NCBI GenBank assembly: GCA_938023735.1
Contig: CALJDK010000068.1
Location: 1-64,000, forward strand
Length of the DNA stretch: 64,000 bases
Direction of reading: 5' to 3'
Source: an uncultured Acidimicrobiales bacterium
GTDB taxonomy: Bacteria > Actinomycetota > Acidimicrobiia > Acidimicrobiales > SHLQ01
Below, piece by piece: positions 53,212 to 60,932 of the stretch. Every line of letters begins with the position of its first letter. Position 1 is the first letter of the stretch. Below the pieces are notes generated by a model, which was not told the DNA's origin, did not search any database, and saw nothing but the letters and a program-made list of their open reading frames with translations. The translations under genes were made by a program, and so were the position numbers.

Positions 53212-54375
53212 ATGACGTCCGCTTTGCCTGACCCATCCCCTTTTGCCACCAAGCATGCGTCGGGAATGTGGGAAGACAAGTTCGGTGCGATCGGGCCATT
53301 CAAGCCTGGCGAGGGACCTCGGCAGGATCCTCTTGGCGACTTCCCGACGGGCCCGGCCATTGGCGAACGACTTCCTGACATCGTCACCCCGACCCACACG
53401 GGTGACACGCTCGATGTGCACGATGACCGCGGCAAGCGAGCCGCGGTCATCGTGTTCTACCGGTCGGCAGTGTGGTGACCGCCGTGCCGGTCGCAGCTGG
53501 TCGAGCTGCAGGATCACGCCCAGAAATTCGCTGACGCGAACGTCGCCGTCTACGCCCTGAGCTATGACGAGCCCGACGCGCTCGCTGATTACGCCACCCA
53601 ACACCGCGTGTCGTTCCCCCTCCTGTCCGACCCCGACAGTGAAATCATCAAGCGCTTTGGCATCCTCAACACGCTCACCGACCCCGATGATCATCCTTGG
53701 TATGGCATCCCGTTTCCGGGAACCTACGTCATCGATGCCGACGGAATCATCATCGAGAAGTTCTTCGAGTCGAGCTTCATGCTTCGACCATCAGCCGACC
53801 AGTTGCTGCGGGCAGCCCTCGGCAAAAAGGTCGATCTCGCTGCGCCGACGCAACCGAGACACGTCGAAGAAGTCACCTACACGGTCAACTTCGACGGCAC
53901 CGTTCTCAATGCTGGTGTGGTGCGAGATCTCGTTGTTGAGCTACGCGTTCCCGAGGGTTACCACCTGTACGGCAATCCCGTGCCGGAGGGCATGGTGGCC
54001 ACTTCAGTCGAGGTCGATGAACAGGTCGGACTCGTCGTTGAGGCCGCCCAGCTCCCAGCGACGGCTCCGTACACACTGGCCGGCACCGGCGAGACGCTTC
54101 AGGTGTTCGACGGCGATGTCGAGATACGTGTGCCGATTGCTCACATGTCTCGGCCGCTCACCACCAACGACGAAGGCGCTGCGACCCTCACAATCACCGG
54201 GACGGTGCGATGGCAGTCGTGCGATGCCGACGCCTGTCAGCTTCCACAGCGCGAAACCTTTACGCTTCATGTTCCTGCGGCCCGGCATAACACACCCGGC
54301 CACTGGACAAGCGAGGGTTCGAACTTCAAGGAGCACTTCTCCAAGATGCTCGCCCGTCAAACCGGCCAGACCTAA
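53212..54375 (+). CDS. Selenocysteine-containing peroxiredoxin-like protein fused to a DsbD-N-like domain
   Basis: 387 residues if TGA 53476-53478 (codon 89) is read as Sec. Residues about 45-200 form a thioredoxin-fold redoxin domain. The active-site segment is VIVFYRSAVW-U-P-P-C (Sec89, Cys92), matching the FYRSADW-C-P-x-C motif of Cys homologues. Without readthrough the gene splits into a 93-codon and a 255-codon frame, each without a complete domain. The part after the TGA continues the fold directly (RSQLVELQDHA, FPLLSDPDSEI, FGILNTL, GTYVIDADG). From about 215 to 375 is a DsbD-N-like domain (GYHLYGNPVPEG ... RWQSCDADACQLP, Cys337 and Cys342). A SECIS-like hairpin follows the TGA. Role: thiol/seleno-dependent peroxide reduction or disulfide relay; inferred. 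Confidence 0.85.
53493..53509 (+). promoter_or_regulatory. Bacterial SECIS element
   Basis: GCAGCT (53493-53498), loop GGTCG (53499-53503), AGCTGC (53504-53509): a perfect 6-bp stem lying inside the coding sequence. The loop starts 20 nt after the end of the TGA, in the 16-37 nt range reported for bacterial SECIS. The loop begins with GG, and its GGUC matches the SelB-recognised loop of E. coli fdhF as I recall it. Flanking CC (53487-53488) and GG (53511-53512) could extend the stem past a small bulge. Confidence 0.75.
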
Positions 54376-54396
54376 CCACTCGTCACAAAGCGCCGA

Positions 54397-56868
54397 TTAG
54401 CTGCGCATTCGTTGGCCGGTTGGGTCGAAGGGTGGCTCGGTGAGACGGGTTGCCGCTTTGCGTTGCCCGACGATCTCTATTTCGAAGCCCTCGGTTTTGT
54501 CAGCGATCTCGATGGGCACGTAACCCATGGCCATCGACAACTGGCTGTGATGCGCGTATGCACCCGACGTGACCCAGCCAATGACCTTGCCGTCGTGCCA
54601 GATTGGTTCATCGCCGATCGGGTCGGCGGCATCATCGCCAACGCCCGGGTCGACAGAAAACAACACCAGCTTGCGAGCAGGGCCCGCATCGGCAACGGCC
54701 GCTGCGGCGTCGCGGCCAATGAACTCTTTGTCGAGCTTCACCATCCAACCCATGCCCGCCTCGAACGGGTCATAGATAGGGCGATACTCGGTGGCCCAGC
54801 CACCCCAGCCCTTGTCGAAGCGCATCGAGTCGAGGGCCCGGATGCCATACAAGCCAAGCCCATAGTTCTCCCCTGCTTCGACAAGGGTGTCGAAGAGTTG
54901 GGTTTGGTAGCTGGCAGCGCACCACATCTCGTAGCCCAGGTCGCCCGAAAAACTCAGCCGACCCAAAACGACCGGCACTGCGCCGACGTAGGTTTCGCAC
55001 ACGTCGCGGAACGGCATCGCCTGGTTGGAAACATCGAAATCGCACAGCTCGGCCAACAACGCCCGAGAGTTTGGGCCCGCGATCGAGAGACCGGTGAGCT
55101 CAATGCCACAGGTCCGGAAGTGAACCGACCCGTCGCTTGGGAGGTGATCGATAAACCAGCGTTCGTGGTAGCGCTCGGCGGTTCCGGATCCGAACACCAT
55201 GAACCGGTCGCCGGCCAGAGCGGCCACGGTGAAGTCGCCGATGAGCTTGCCGTGCTCGTTGAGCATGGGCGAAAGCGCCATACGACCGACCTTGGGGATG
55301 TTGTTGGCTAGAATGCCATCGAGCCACGCACGAGCATTCGGTCCGCTGAACTCGTACTTGGCGTACCCCGTTGTCTCGACCATGCCCACCGCTGATCGCA
55401 CGGTAGCTACCTCGTCGGCAACGACGGCGAAAGCGTTCGACCGGCGGAACGTTACGTCTTCCTCCGGCGCCTCACCCTCGCGCTGAAACCACAGCGGATA
55501 CTCGAGTCCGTACGCCGCACCAAACACAGCGTTGCGTTCGGCCAACCGGTCATAGATCGGGCTCTTCAGATGACCGCGAGCCGCCGGTAGCTCTTCATTG
55601 GGGAACGAGATTCGGAACCGACGACCGTAGTTTTCGACCACTTTGGCCGCCGTGTACCTGGGGGTCGCCCAGTCGCCGAACCGGGCGTTGTCCATGCCCC
55701 AAACGTCGAAACCCGGGTCGCCTTCGGTCATCCAATTGGCCATCGACAAACCAACGCCGCCGCCCTGGCTCAGCCCAGCCATCACACCGCAGGCCAACCA
55801 GTGGCCGGGTTGGCCCTTCACCGGGCCAATCAACGGGTTGCCATCGGGCGCAAAGGTGAACGGCCCGTTAATGGTCTGCTTCAAACCAACCTCGTTGAAG
55901 ATCGGGAAGTGCTGAAACCCCAGATCGAGGTTGGCCGCGATTCGATCGAGATCGGGCGGCAGAAGTTGCGCGCCAAAGTCCCACGGAGTGGTGTGCGGAG
56001 ACCACGGCACGCCGTTCGGCTCATAGGTGCCAAGAAGCAACCCCTCGCCCTCTTCGCGCATGTAGATCTCGCCACCAAGATCCATCACGTGGAACCCGGG
56101 CAGGCTCGAGGTCTTGCGCCACTCGGCAAGCTCGGGCACGGCCTCGGTGAGGATGTACATATGCTCCATCGCCAAGATCGGAATCTCGAGGCCGGTCATA
56201 CGGCCGACCTCGCGAGCCCACAAGCCACCGGCGTTCACAAAGTGCTCGCAGTGAATGCTGCCAAGGTCTTCGTCGGTTTGGGTGTTGTGCAGATGGATGT
56301 CCCATCCGTCCCGGCTACCTGAGCCACCTCTTGGTGTAATCGCATGAGCCCACGTGTGTTTGTAGATCTCGGCACCGGCCATCTGCGCAGCCTTGGCATA
56401 CGCGTGAGTCACACCGCTCGGGTCGACGTGGCCCTCATGCGCATCGAACAGGGCGCCCTTGAAGAATTTGGGTTCGAGGAACGGCACCATCTCGTGGGCC
56501 TCTTCGGCCGAGATCATGTGCGATTCCATACCCAGGTACTGGGCGCGGGCATTGGCCATCTTGAGGAAGTCGAGCCGCTCGTCAGAGTCGGCCAACACGA
56601 GGCCACCGGTGAGGTGAATGCCGCAGTCCTGGCCGGAGATCTTTTCAATCTCGTGGTACAGCTCGACCGTGTACTTCTGCAGCGCGGCGACGTTGGGGTC
56701 GCCGTTGAGCGTGTGCATGCCACCGGCCGAATGCCAGGTCGACCCGTGCGTGAGCTCGCGTCGCTCGACCATGACCACGTCGGTCCAGCCAGCCTTGGTG
56801 AGGTGATACATCACCGATGCGCCAACCACGCCTCCGCCGATGACGACTACCTGTGCGTGGTCTTTCAT
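54397..56868 (-). CDS. Dimethylglycine dehydrogenase-like FAD/GcvT fusion oxidoreductase
   Basis: 823 residues. VVVIGGGVVGASVMYHL (about 7-23) binds FAD. THGSTWHSAGGMHTL at about 40-54 holds the His that carries covalent FAD in DMGDH and related enzymes. DAHEGHVDPSGVTHAYA is another family block. From about 480 the GcvT-like folate-binding half begins (VGMVETTGYAKYEFSGPNA, GDLGYEMWCAASYQTQL, GIRALDSMRFDKGWGG). Members remove a methyl group from dimethylglycine or sarcosine and transfer it to tetrahydrofolate. The gene follows the MttB homologue through a coupling 22-codon ORF, so the two serve one pathway. Confidence 0.92.
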   Translation of the reverse strand: MKDHAQVVVIGGGVVGASVMYHLTKAGWTDVVMVERRELTHGSTWHSAGGMHTLNGDPNVAALQKYTVELYHEIEKISGQDCGIHLTGGLVLADSDERLDFLKMANARAQYLGMESHMISAEEAHEMVPFLEPKFFKGALFDAHEGHVDPSGVTHAYAKAAQMAGAEIYKHTWAHAITPRGGSGSRDGWDIHLHNTQTDEDLGSIHCEHFVNAGGLWAREVGRMTGLEIPILAMEHMYILTEAVPELAEWRKTSSLPGFHVMDLGGEIYMREEGEGLLLGTYEPNGVPWSPHTTPWDFGAQLLPPDLDRIAANLDLGFQHFPIFNEVGLKQTINGPFTFAPDGNPLIGPVKGQPGHWLACGVMAGLSQGGGVGLSMANWMTEGDPGFDVWGMDNARFGDWATPRYTAAKVVENYGRRFRISFPNEELPAARGHLKSPIYDRLAERNAVFGAAYGLEYPLWFQREGEAPEEDVTFRRSNAFAVVADEVATVRSAVGMVETTGYAKYEFSGPNARAWLDGILANNIPKVGRMALSPMLNEHGKLIGDFTVAALAGDRFMVFGSGTAERYHERWFIDHLPSDGSVHFRTCGIELTGLSIAGPNSRALLAELCDFDVSNQAMPFRDVCETYVGAVPVVLGRLSFSGDLGYEMWCAASYQTQLFDTLVEAGENYGLGLYGIRALDSMRFDKGWGGWATEYRPIYDPFEAGMGWMVKLDKEFIGRDAAAAVADAGPARKLVLFSVDPGVGDDAADPIGDEPIWHDGKVIGWVTSGAYAHHSQLSMAMGYVPIEIADKTEGFEIEIVGQRKAATRLTEPPFDPTGQRMRS

Positions 56869-56933
56869 GATCGTTCCTCAAAGTAGGGCCGCTCGACCGT
56901 CACGGTTTCGTAGTCAAGACCATTCGTTTCCAT
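56865..56933 (-). CDS. 22-codon ORF coupling mttB-like and dimethylglycine dehydrogenase-like genes
   Basis: ATG at 56933 with AAGGGG 7 nt upstream; the product starts METNGLDYET and ends PYFEERS. Its TGA overlaps the ATG of the next gene (ATGA). It fills most of the 74-bp gap between two large operon genes. The acidic peptide has no recognised family. It may be a real microprotein or a translation coupler; a chance ORF is also possible. Confidence 0.4.
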   Translation of the reverse strand: METNGLDYETVTVERPYFEERS

Positions 56934-56942
56934 CGATACCCC

Positions 56943-58472
56943 TTAGTAGTCGGTAGCCACGCCACCCTCGGCGATTCGTCGATCGACGAAGTCTCGCAGT
57001 TCGGCCTCGATCGCGTCGTCGATTGGTGGCTTCTCGTAGTTGGCCAGAATCTCTCTGGCAGTGGCATTAGCCCGGCTCTTGGCATCGGGCGAACCCGCTT
57101 CTTCCCAGGTTTCCCAGTTCCGCCAGTCCGACACCATGGGCGAGTAGAACTCGTTGGTGTAACGAGCCTGGGTGTGCGCTTCGCCAAAGAAATGTCCCGC
57201 TGGGCCGACCTTGGCGATGGCATCGACGGCGAGCGCATCGTCGCTCAGGTCGAGCGGCGCCAGGAAGGTCGACACCATGTTCAGAAGGTCGGCGTCGATG
57301 ACCATCTTTTCGAGGCTTGCGTGCAGTCCACCCTCCATCCATCCGGCGCCGTGCATGATGAAGTTGGCCCCGCCCATGATGGCTCCCCACAGCGCCCATA
57401 CACTCTCGTACCCGGCTTGCGCGTCGATTGCGTTCGAGGCGCTCACGTTCGATGACCGGTACGGCACCTGATACTTACGGGTGAGTTGGCCGCCAATGAG
57501 GCATGCCTTTGCGTACTCGGGCGTTCCGAATGCCGGCGAACCCGATCGCATATCGACATTGCTCGTGAACCCGCCGTACATCACCGGCGCCCCCTTTCGG
57601 ACCACCTGGGTAAACACCAAACCAGCGAGGGCTTCGGCGTTCTGCTGCACCACCGCTCCGCCGATGGTGATGGGCGCCATCGCCCCCGCAAGCGTGAACG
57701 GCGTAATGACGATCACCTGGTTGCGGGCCGACATCTGGATGATGCCTTCCAACATCACGGTGTCGTAGCGAAGCGGCGAACTGGCGTTGATGATGCTCAC
57801 CAAACTTGGCTCGCGCTCGAGGGTTTCGTCGTCGATCCCCCGAGCGATGCGCGCCATCTCGATGCCGTCGAGGTTGCGCTCGCGACTAAGGCTGTAGATG
57901 TGAAAGGCCCGGTCGGTGAGGGTGTGCGCGTCGTAAGCAGCTTCGAGATGACGGATCGATGCGTGAAGGTCGATTGGCTCAACCGGATATCCGGCAAACG
58001 TGTGCACCGAGTTGAGCATCTGACCAAGCCGTAAGAAGTCTTGGAACCCCGCCCGATCGCCGGTGCGTCGTTGCCCATCGAGACCCACGTAGTTGGGGGC
58101 GCTCGCCACCGACGAGTAGCAAATCCAGTTATCGCCGATGCGCAGATCGCGGTTGGGAAGCCGGCCGTGAAGTGTGAACTCCGAAGGGATGTGCGCCATG
58201 TACTCGGCGATCATCTCAGGGTCGAACCGCACCCGCTCGCCGTCTACTCTGGCGCCCGCCCCAGCCAGCATTCGGAGCGCGTCGGGATGGAGAAAGTCGA
58301 TGCCGGTTTCGCTCAGTACCCGCAGTGAAGCCTGGTGTATCGCCTCGAGTTCGTCGTCGCTCACGATGGCCGTTGGCGCCATGAGAAGGCGCGGCTGCGC
58401 AAACGGCGGTTGCTCGGCAACGGGGTTGCGAGTCCGCTTTGTGCGGTCGGCCTTGCGGCGGCGCGCGCTCAT
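56943..58472 (-). CDS. Trimethylamine methyltransferase (MttB) family protein, non-pyrrolysine type
   Basis: 509 residues. ELEAIHQASLRVLSETGIDFLHPDALRML is the N-terminal signature. VIVITPFTLAGAMAPITIGGAVVQQNAEALAGLVFTQVV and PVMYGGFTSNVDMRSGSPAFGTPEYA are core barrel blocks. The region that holds pyrrolysine in methanogen MttB (near GGANFIMHGAGWMEGGLHAS) is read through with ordinary codons and no amber codon. Non-Pyl members include glycine-betaine methyltransferase MtgB, which methylates a corrinoid protein. No corrinoid protein or activator is in the window. It is followed by the DMGDH-like gene, fitting betaine or trimethylamine-type demethylation. Basic Arg/Lys segment at the N-terminus. 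Confidence 0.88.
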   Translation of the reverse strand: MSARRRKADRTKRTRNPVAEQPPFAQPRLLMAPTAIVSDDELEAIHQASLRVLSETGIDFLHPDALRMLAGAGARVDGERVRFDPEMIAEYMAHIPSEFTLHGRLPNRDLRIGDNWICYSSVASAPNYVGLDGQRRTGDRAGFQDFLRLGQMLNSVHTFAGYPVEPIDLHASIRHLEAAYDAHTLTDRAFHIYSLSRERNLDGIEMARIARGIDDETLEREPSLVSIINASSPLRYDTVMLEGIIQMSARNQVIVITPFTLAGAMAPITIGGAVVQQNAEALAGLVFTQVVRKGAPVMYGGFTSNVDMRSGSPAFGTPEYAKACLIGGQLTRKYQVPYRSSNVSASNAIDAQAGYESVWALWGAIMGGANFIMHGAGWMEGGLHASLEKMVIDADLLNMVSTFLAPLDLSDDALAVDAIAKVGPAGHFFGEAHTQARYTNEFYSPMVSDWRNWETWEEAGSPDAKSRANATAREILANYEKPPIDDAIEAELRDFVDRRIAEGGVATDY

Positions 58473-58630
58473 GGGGCAGAAACGTACCTCTGGTCATCGT
58501 CAACAGACCTACTTCAGAGCAGTACTCACAAACCCTCATCCCGCCTGATGGGAAGAACGTGGAGCGGGCATTTTTGGTATGCGGTCGGCTCTGCCAACGA
58601 GTAGCGCCGACGGACCCCTAAGGTCAGAGC

Positions 58631-59548
58631 ATGTGCGGCATTCATACCATCGACGGTGACCCAGTCGGTCACGAGCATCATCACCACACAGGCCCGGTGT
58701 TCTATCCGAGAGCCCGACATAAATCGCGGCGGGCCTTTCTGGGTGATGTCGGCAAAGGCACCATGGCCATGGCGGTCATCACCCCATCGATTCTCGCCGC
58801 CTGCTCGTCCTCCGAACCGGCGGCCAACGTTGCAAACACGGCGGTGTCTGGCACCGAACCACCCGCAACCGTTGCAACAACGGTGGTGTCTGGCACCAAC
58901 GCAGACTCGGCGGTGTCAGGCACCGACGAGGGTTCAACGGACGCTGAGGCGCCAGCGGACGAAGCGTTGCGGTGGGCACGCACCAACCTTGGGTTTGTGT
59001 CGGCATACGTGTTGGCTCGGGGCAACAAGGCAGCGATCGTCGACACCGGCACGGCGGGCAGTGCCGAGGCAATCGGCGAATCGCTCCAATCGCTCGGGCT
59101 GAACTACAACGACGTCGAGCACGTCATCCTCACCCACAACCACGGCGACCACGCCGGTTCGATCGACCAAGTTCTGGCCGCCGCGGTAAACGCCACCGCC
59201 TACGCAGGCGAAGCCGACCTCAACGCGCTGAGCAACGACTCCATCTCCGGTCTGGTTGGCGGCGAAGAGATCTTTGGGTTCGAAACCGTCTGGTCACCCG
59301 GCCATACCGCAGGCCATATGGCAGTTATCGACCATGAAGCCAGCCTGCTCATCGCCGGCGATGCCATCTGGACCGAAGACGGCGGCGTCGCCCTGGGGCC
59401 GGAGCGGTTCAACACCGACACCCCACAGGCACTCGAGTCGGTCAAGACCCTTGCAAGCCTGAGTTTCAACACCCTGCTCGTCGGTCATGGCGACCCCATC
59501 GAAATGAACGCCGACACAGCGTTGGCCGACCTTGCCGCAACGCTCTAA
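58631..59548 (+). CDS. Tat-exported metallo-beta-lactamase-fold hydrolase (lipoprotein-like)
   Basis: 305 residues. SRRAFLGDVGKG (about 33) is a twin-arginine-like signal, and ILAACSSS is a possible lipobox. A Thr/Ala/Gly spacer holds three VSGT repeats (about 72-100). The hydrolase domain has LTHNHGDHAGS (H-x-H-x-D-H zinc motif), PGHTAGHMAV, IAGDAIWTEDGG (bridging Asp) and LVGHGDP (final His). The fold covers glyoxalase II-like thioesterases, lactonases and beta-lactamases; the substrate is unknown. The first 30 residues are His-rich (GHEHHHHTG). The VSGT repeats coincide with copies of the dispersed palindrome. Confidence 0.85.
   Translation: MCGIHTIDGDPVGHEHHHHTGPVFYPRARHKSRRAFLGDVGKGTMAMAVITPSILAACSSSEPAANVANTAVSGTEPPATVATTVVSGTNADSAVSGTDEGSTDAEAPADEALRWARTNLGFVSAYVLARGNKAAIVDTGTAGSAEAIGESLQSLGLNYNDVEHVILTHNHGDHAGSIDQVLAAAVNATAYAGEADLNALSNDSISGLVGGEEIFGFETVWSPGHTAGHMAVIDHEASLLIAGDAIWTEDGGVALGPERFNTDTPQALESVKTLASLSFNTLLVGHGDPIEMNADTALADLAATL
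58843..58924 (+). repeat. Three coding copies of the dispersed 13-bp palindrome
   Basis: GGTGTCTGGCACC at 58843-58855 and 58885-58897 and GGTGTCAGGCACC at 58912-58924. They encode the recurring VSGT of the MBL protein spacer. The same family is otherwise intergenic in this window. Confidence 0.8.
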
Positions 59549-59619
59549 GGCCGCCCTCAGGAAACTCAGCGCCCCGAATCTCATTCGGGCAATCCACAAC
59601 CGGTGATCTAGCCTTCGGC

Positions 59620-60909
59620 GTGGCCGATACTCAGTTCAGCACCGTGTCAGGCGGACCCTCGCCCGATCAGCACGGCGCCATTCAGAAACGCACCATTCGC
59701 GTGCTGATGGTCTCGGTCATCCCTGCAGGCATGAGCTCGGCAGGAGTGTTTCCCGTTACCGCGCCCCTGGCGAAGGACCTTACCGGCAGCGAAACTCTCG
59801 CCGGCTTTACCGCCGCATGCCTCACCGTCGGCGCCGCCGTTGCTGCGGTGCCCATCACCACCTACATGTCGAAGGTTGGCCGGCGTCCCGGACTCCGCAC
59901 CGGTTGGCTCGTTGCCGCGCTCGGAGCGACCGCTGCATTCATCGCAACACTTCTCGAATTCTTTCCCCTGCTCGTCGTCGGCGCCCTCCTGATGGGGACT
60001 GGCAGCGCCACCACGCTCACCGCCCGGTACGCCGCGGCCGACCTGGCCACCGAAGACGCGCGGGCAAAGGCCATTGCGGTCCTGGTGTGGGCGGGCACCT
60101 TCGGCTCGGTGCTTGGACCATCGTTGGCCACCGGCCCGGTCAACGACCTCGGCATCGCTGTCGGGCTTCCCGAACGGAGCGCCGCCTACCTGCTCGCTCT
60201 CATCGGGTTCCTTTCTGCTGCGGTTCTCTCCGAGCGGCTGCTTCGACCAGACCCACTTGTCACCGCTGGCGGTGTGCGCGATGCCGCAGCGAAACAAAAG
60301 GTCCGAATTTCGGAGTCCTTTGCCAAGCTGTGGTCGGTGCCGATGGCTCGGCTTGCGGTACTCGCAATGGCAACCGGTCACGCCGTAATGGTTGGCGTCA
60401 TGACCATGACCCCGATCCATATGGAGAACGGCAATCACGAAGTTCAAATCATCGGGTTCGTTATCTCGCTTCACATCGTGGGCATGTACGCGTTCTCGCC
60501 GGTGGTCGGCTGGTTCGTCGACCGACTCGGCGCGCTCCCGGTAATCGCCGCCGGTGGGGTGTTGCTGTTCATCGGCGCCGAAATGGCCAGCCACACCGAC
60601 CCGGAAGATTCACTCGGGGTGTTCGTGGGGCTCTTCCTGATCGGACTCGGGTGGAGCTGCGGCTTGATCTCGGGAAGCACCCTGCTCACCTCGGCGTTTA
60701 CGAGCGAGGAACGGCCCACAACACAGGGCGCCTCTGACCTCATCATGGTTGCGTCGGGTGCCGCCGCCGGGCTGGTTTCGGGAGCAGTCGTCGAACTCAG
60801 CAGCTACCACGGCCTGGCCCATTGGGCGGGTATCAGCGCTCTGATCCTTCCGGTTGTTGCCGGACTCCTGCTCATTAACCAGCGACGAAATCAGTTCCGC
60901 CCCGCCTGA
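59620..60909 (+). CDS. MFS transporter
   Basis: 429 residues from GTG. Twelve predicted helices: VLMVSVIPAGMSSAGVFPVTAPLAKDL starts helix 1, TYMSKVGRRPGLRTGWL is the loop 2-3 motif, and GWFVDRLGALPVIAAGG is its counterpart in the second half. The fold resembles YitG- and Bcr-like exporters. Substrate unknown. It is convergent with the zinc-ribbon/propeller pair, with 23 bp between stops. Confidence 0.85.
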   Translation: MADTQFSTVSGGPSPDQHGAIQKRTIRVLMVSVIPAGMSSAGVFPVTAPLAKDLTGSETLAGFTAACLTVGAAVAAVPITTYMSKVGRRPGLRTGWLVAALGATAAFIATLLEFFPLLVVGALLMGTGSATTLTARYAAADLATEDARAKAIAVLVWAGTFGSVLGPSLATGPVNDLGIAVGLPERSAAYLLALIGFLSAAVLSERLLRPDPLVTAGGVRDAAAKQKVRISESFAKLWSVPMARLAVLAMATGHAVMVGVMTMTPIHMENGNHEVQIIGFVISLHIVGMYAFSPVVGWFVDRLGALPVIAAGGVLLFIGAEMASHTDPEDSLGVFVGLFLIGLGWSCGLISGSTLLTSAFTSEERPTTQGASDLIMVASGAAAGLVSGAVVELSSYHGLAHWAGISALILPVVAGLLLINQRRNQFRPA

Positions 60910-60932
60910 AGGTAGGGGCCGATCCTGGAGAT

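Noticed and set aside
53608-54375. Separate 255-codon gene starting at GTG 53608
   Set aside because: It is the continuation of the selenoprotein; it begins inside the thioredoxin fold and has no ribosome site.
56943-58472. Pyrrolysine codon in the MttB homologue
   Set aside because: No in-frame TAG is present in the gene; the region corresponding to the Pyl site has sense codons.
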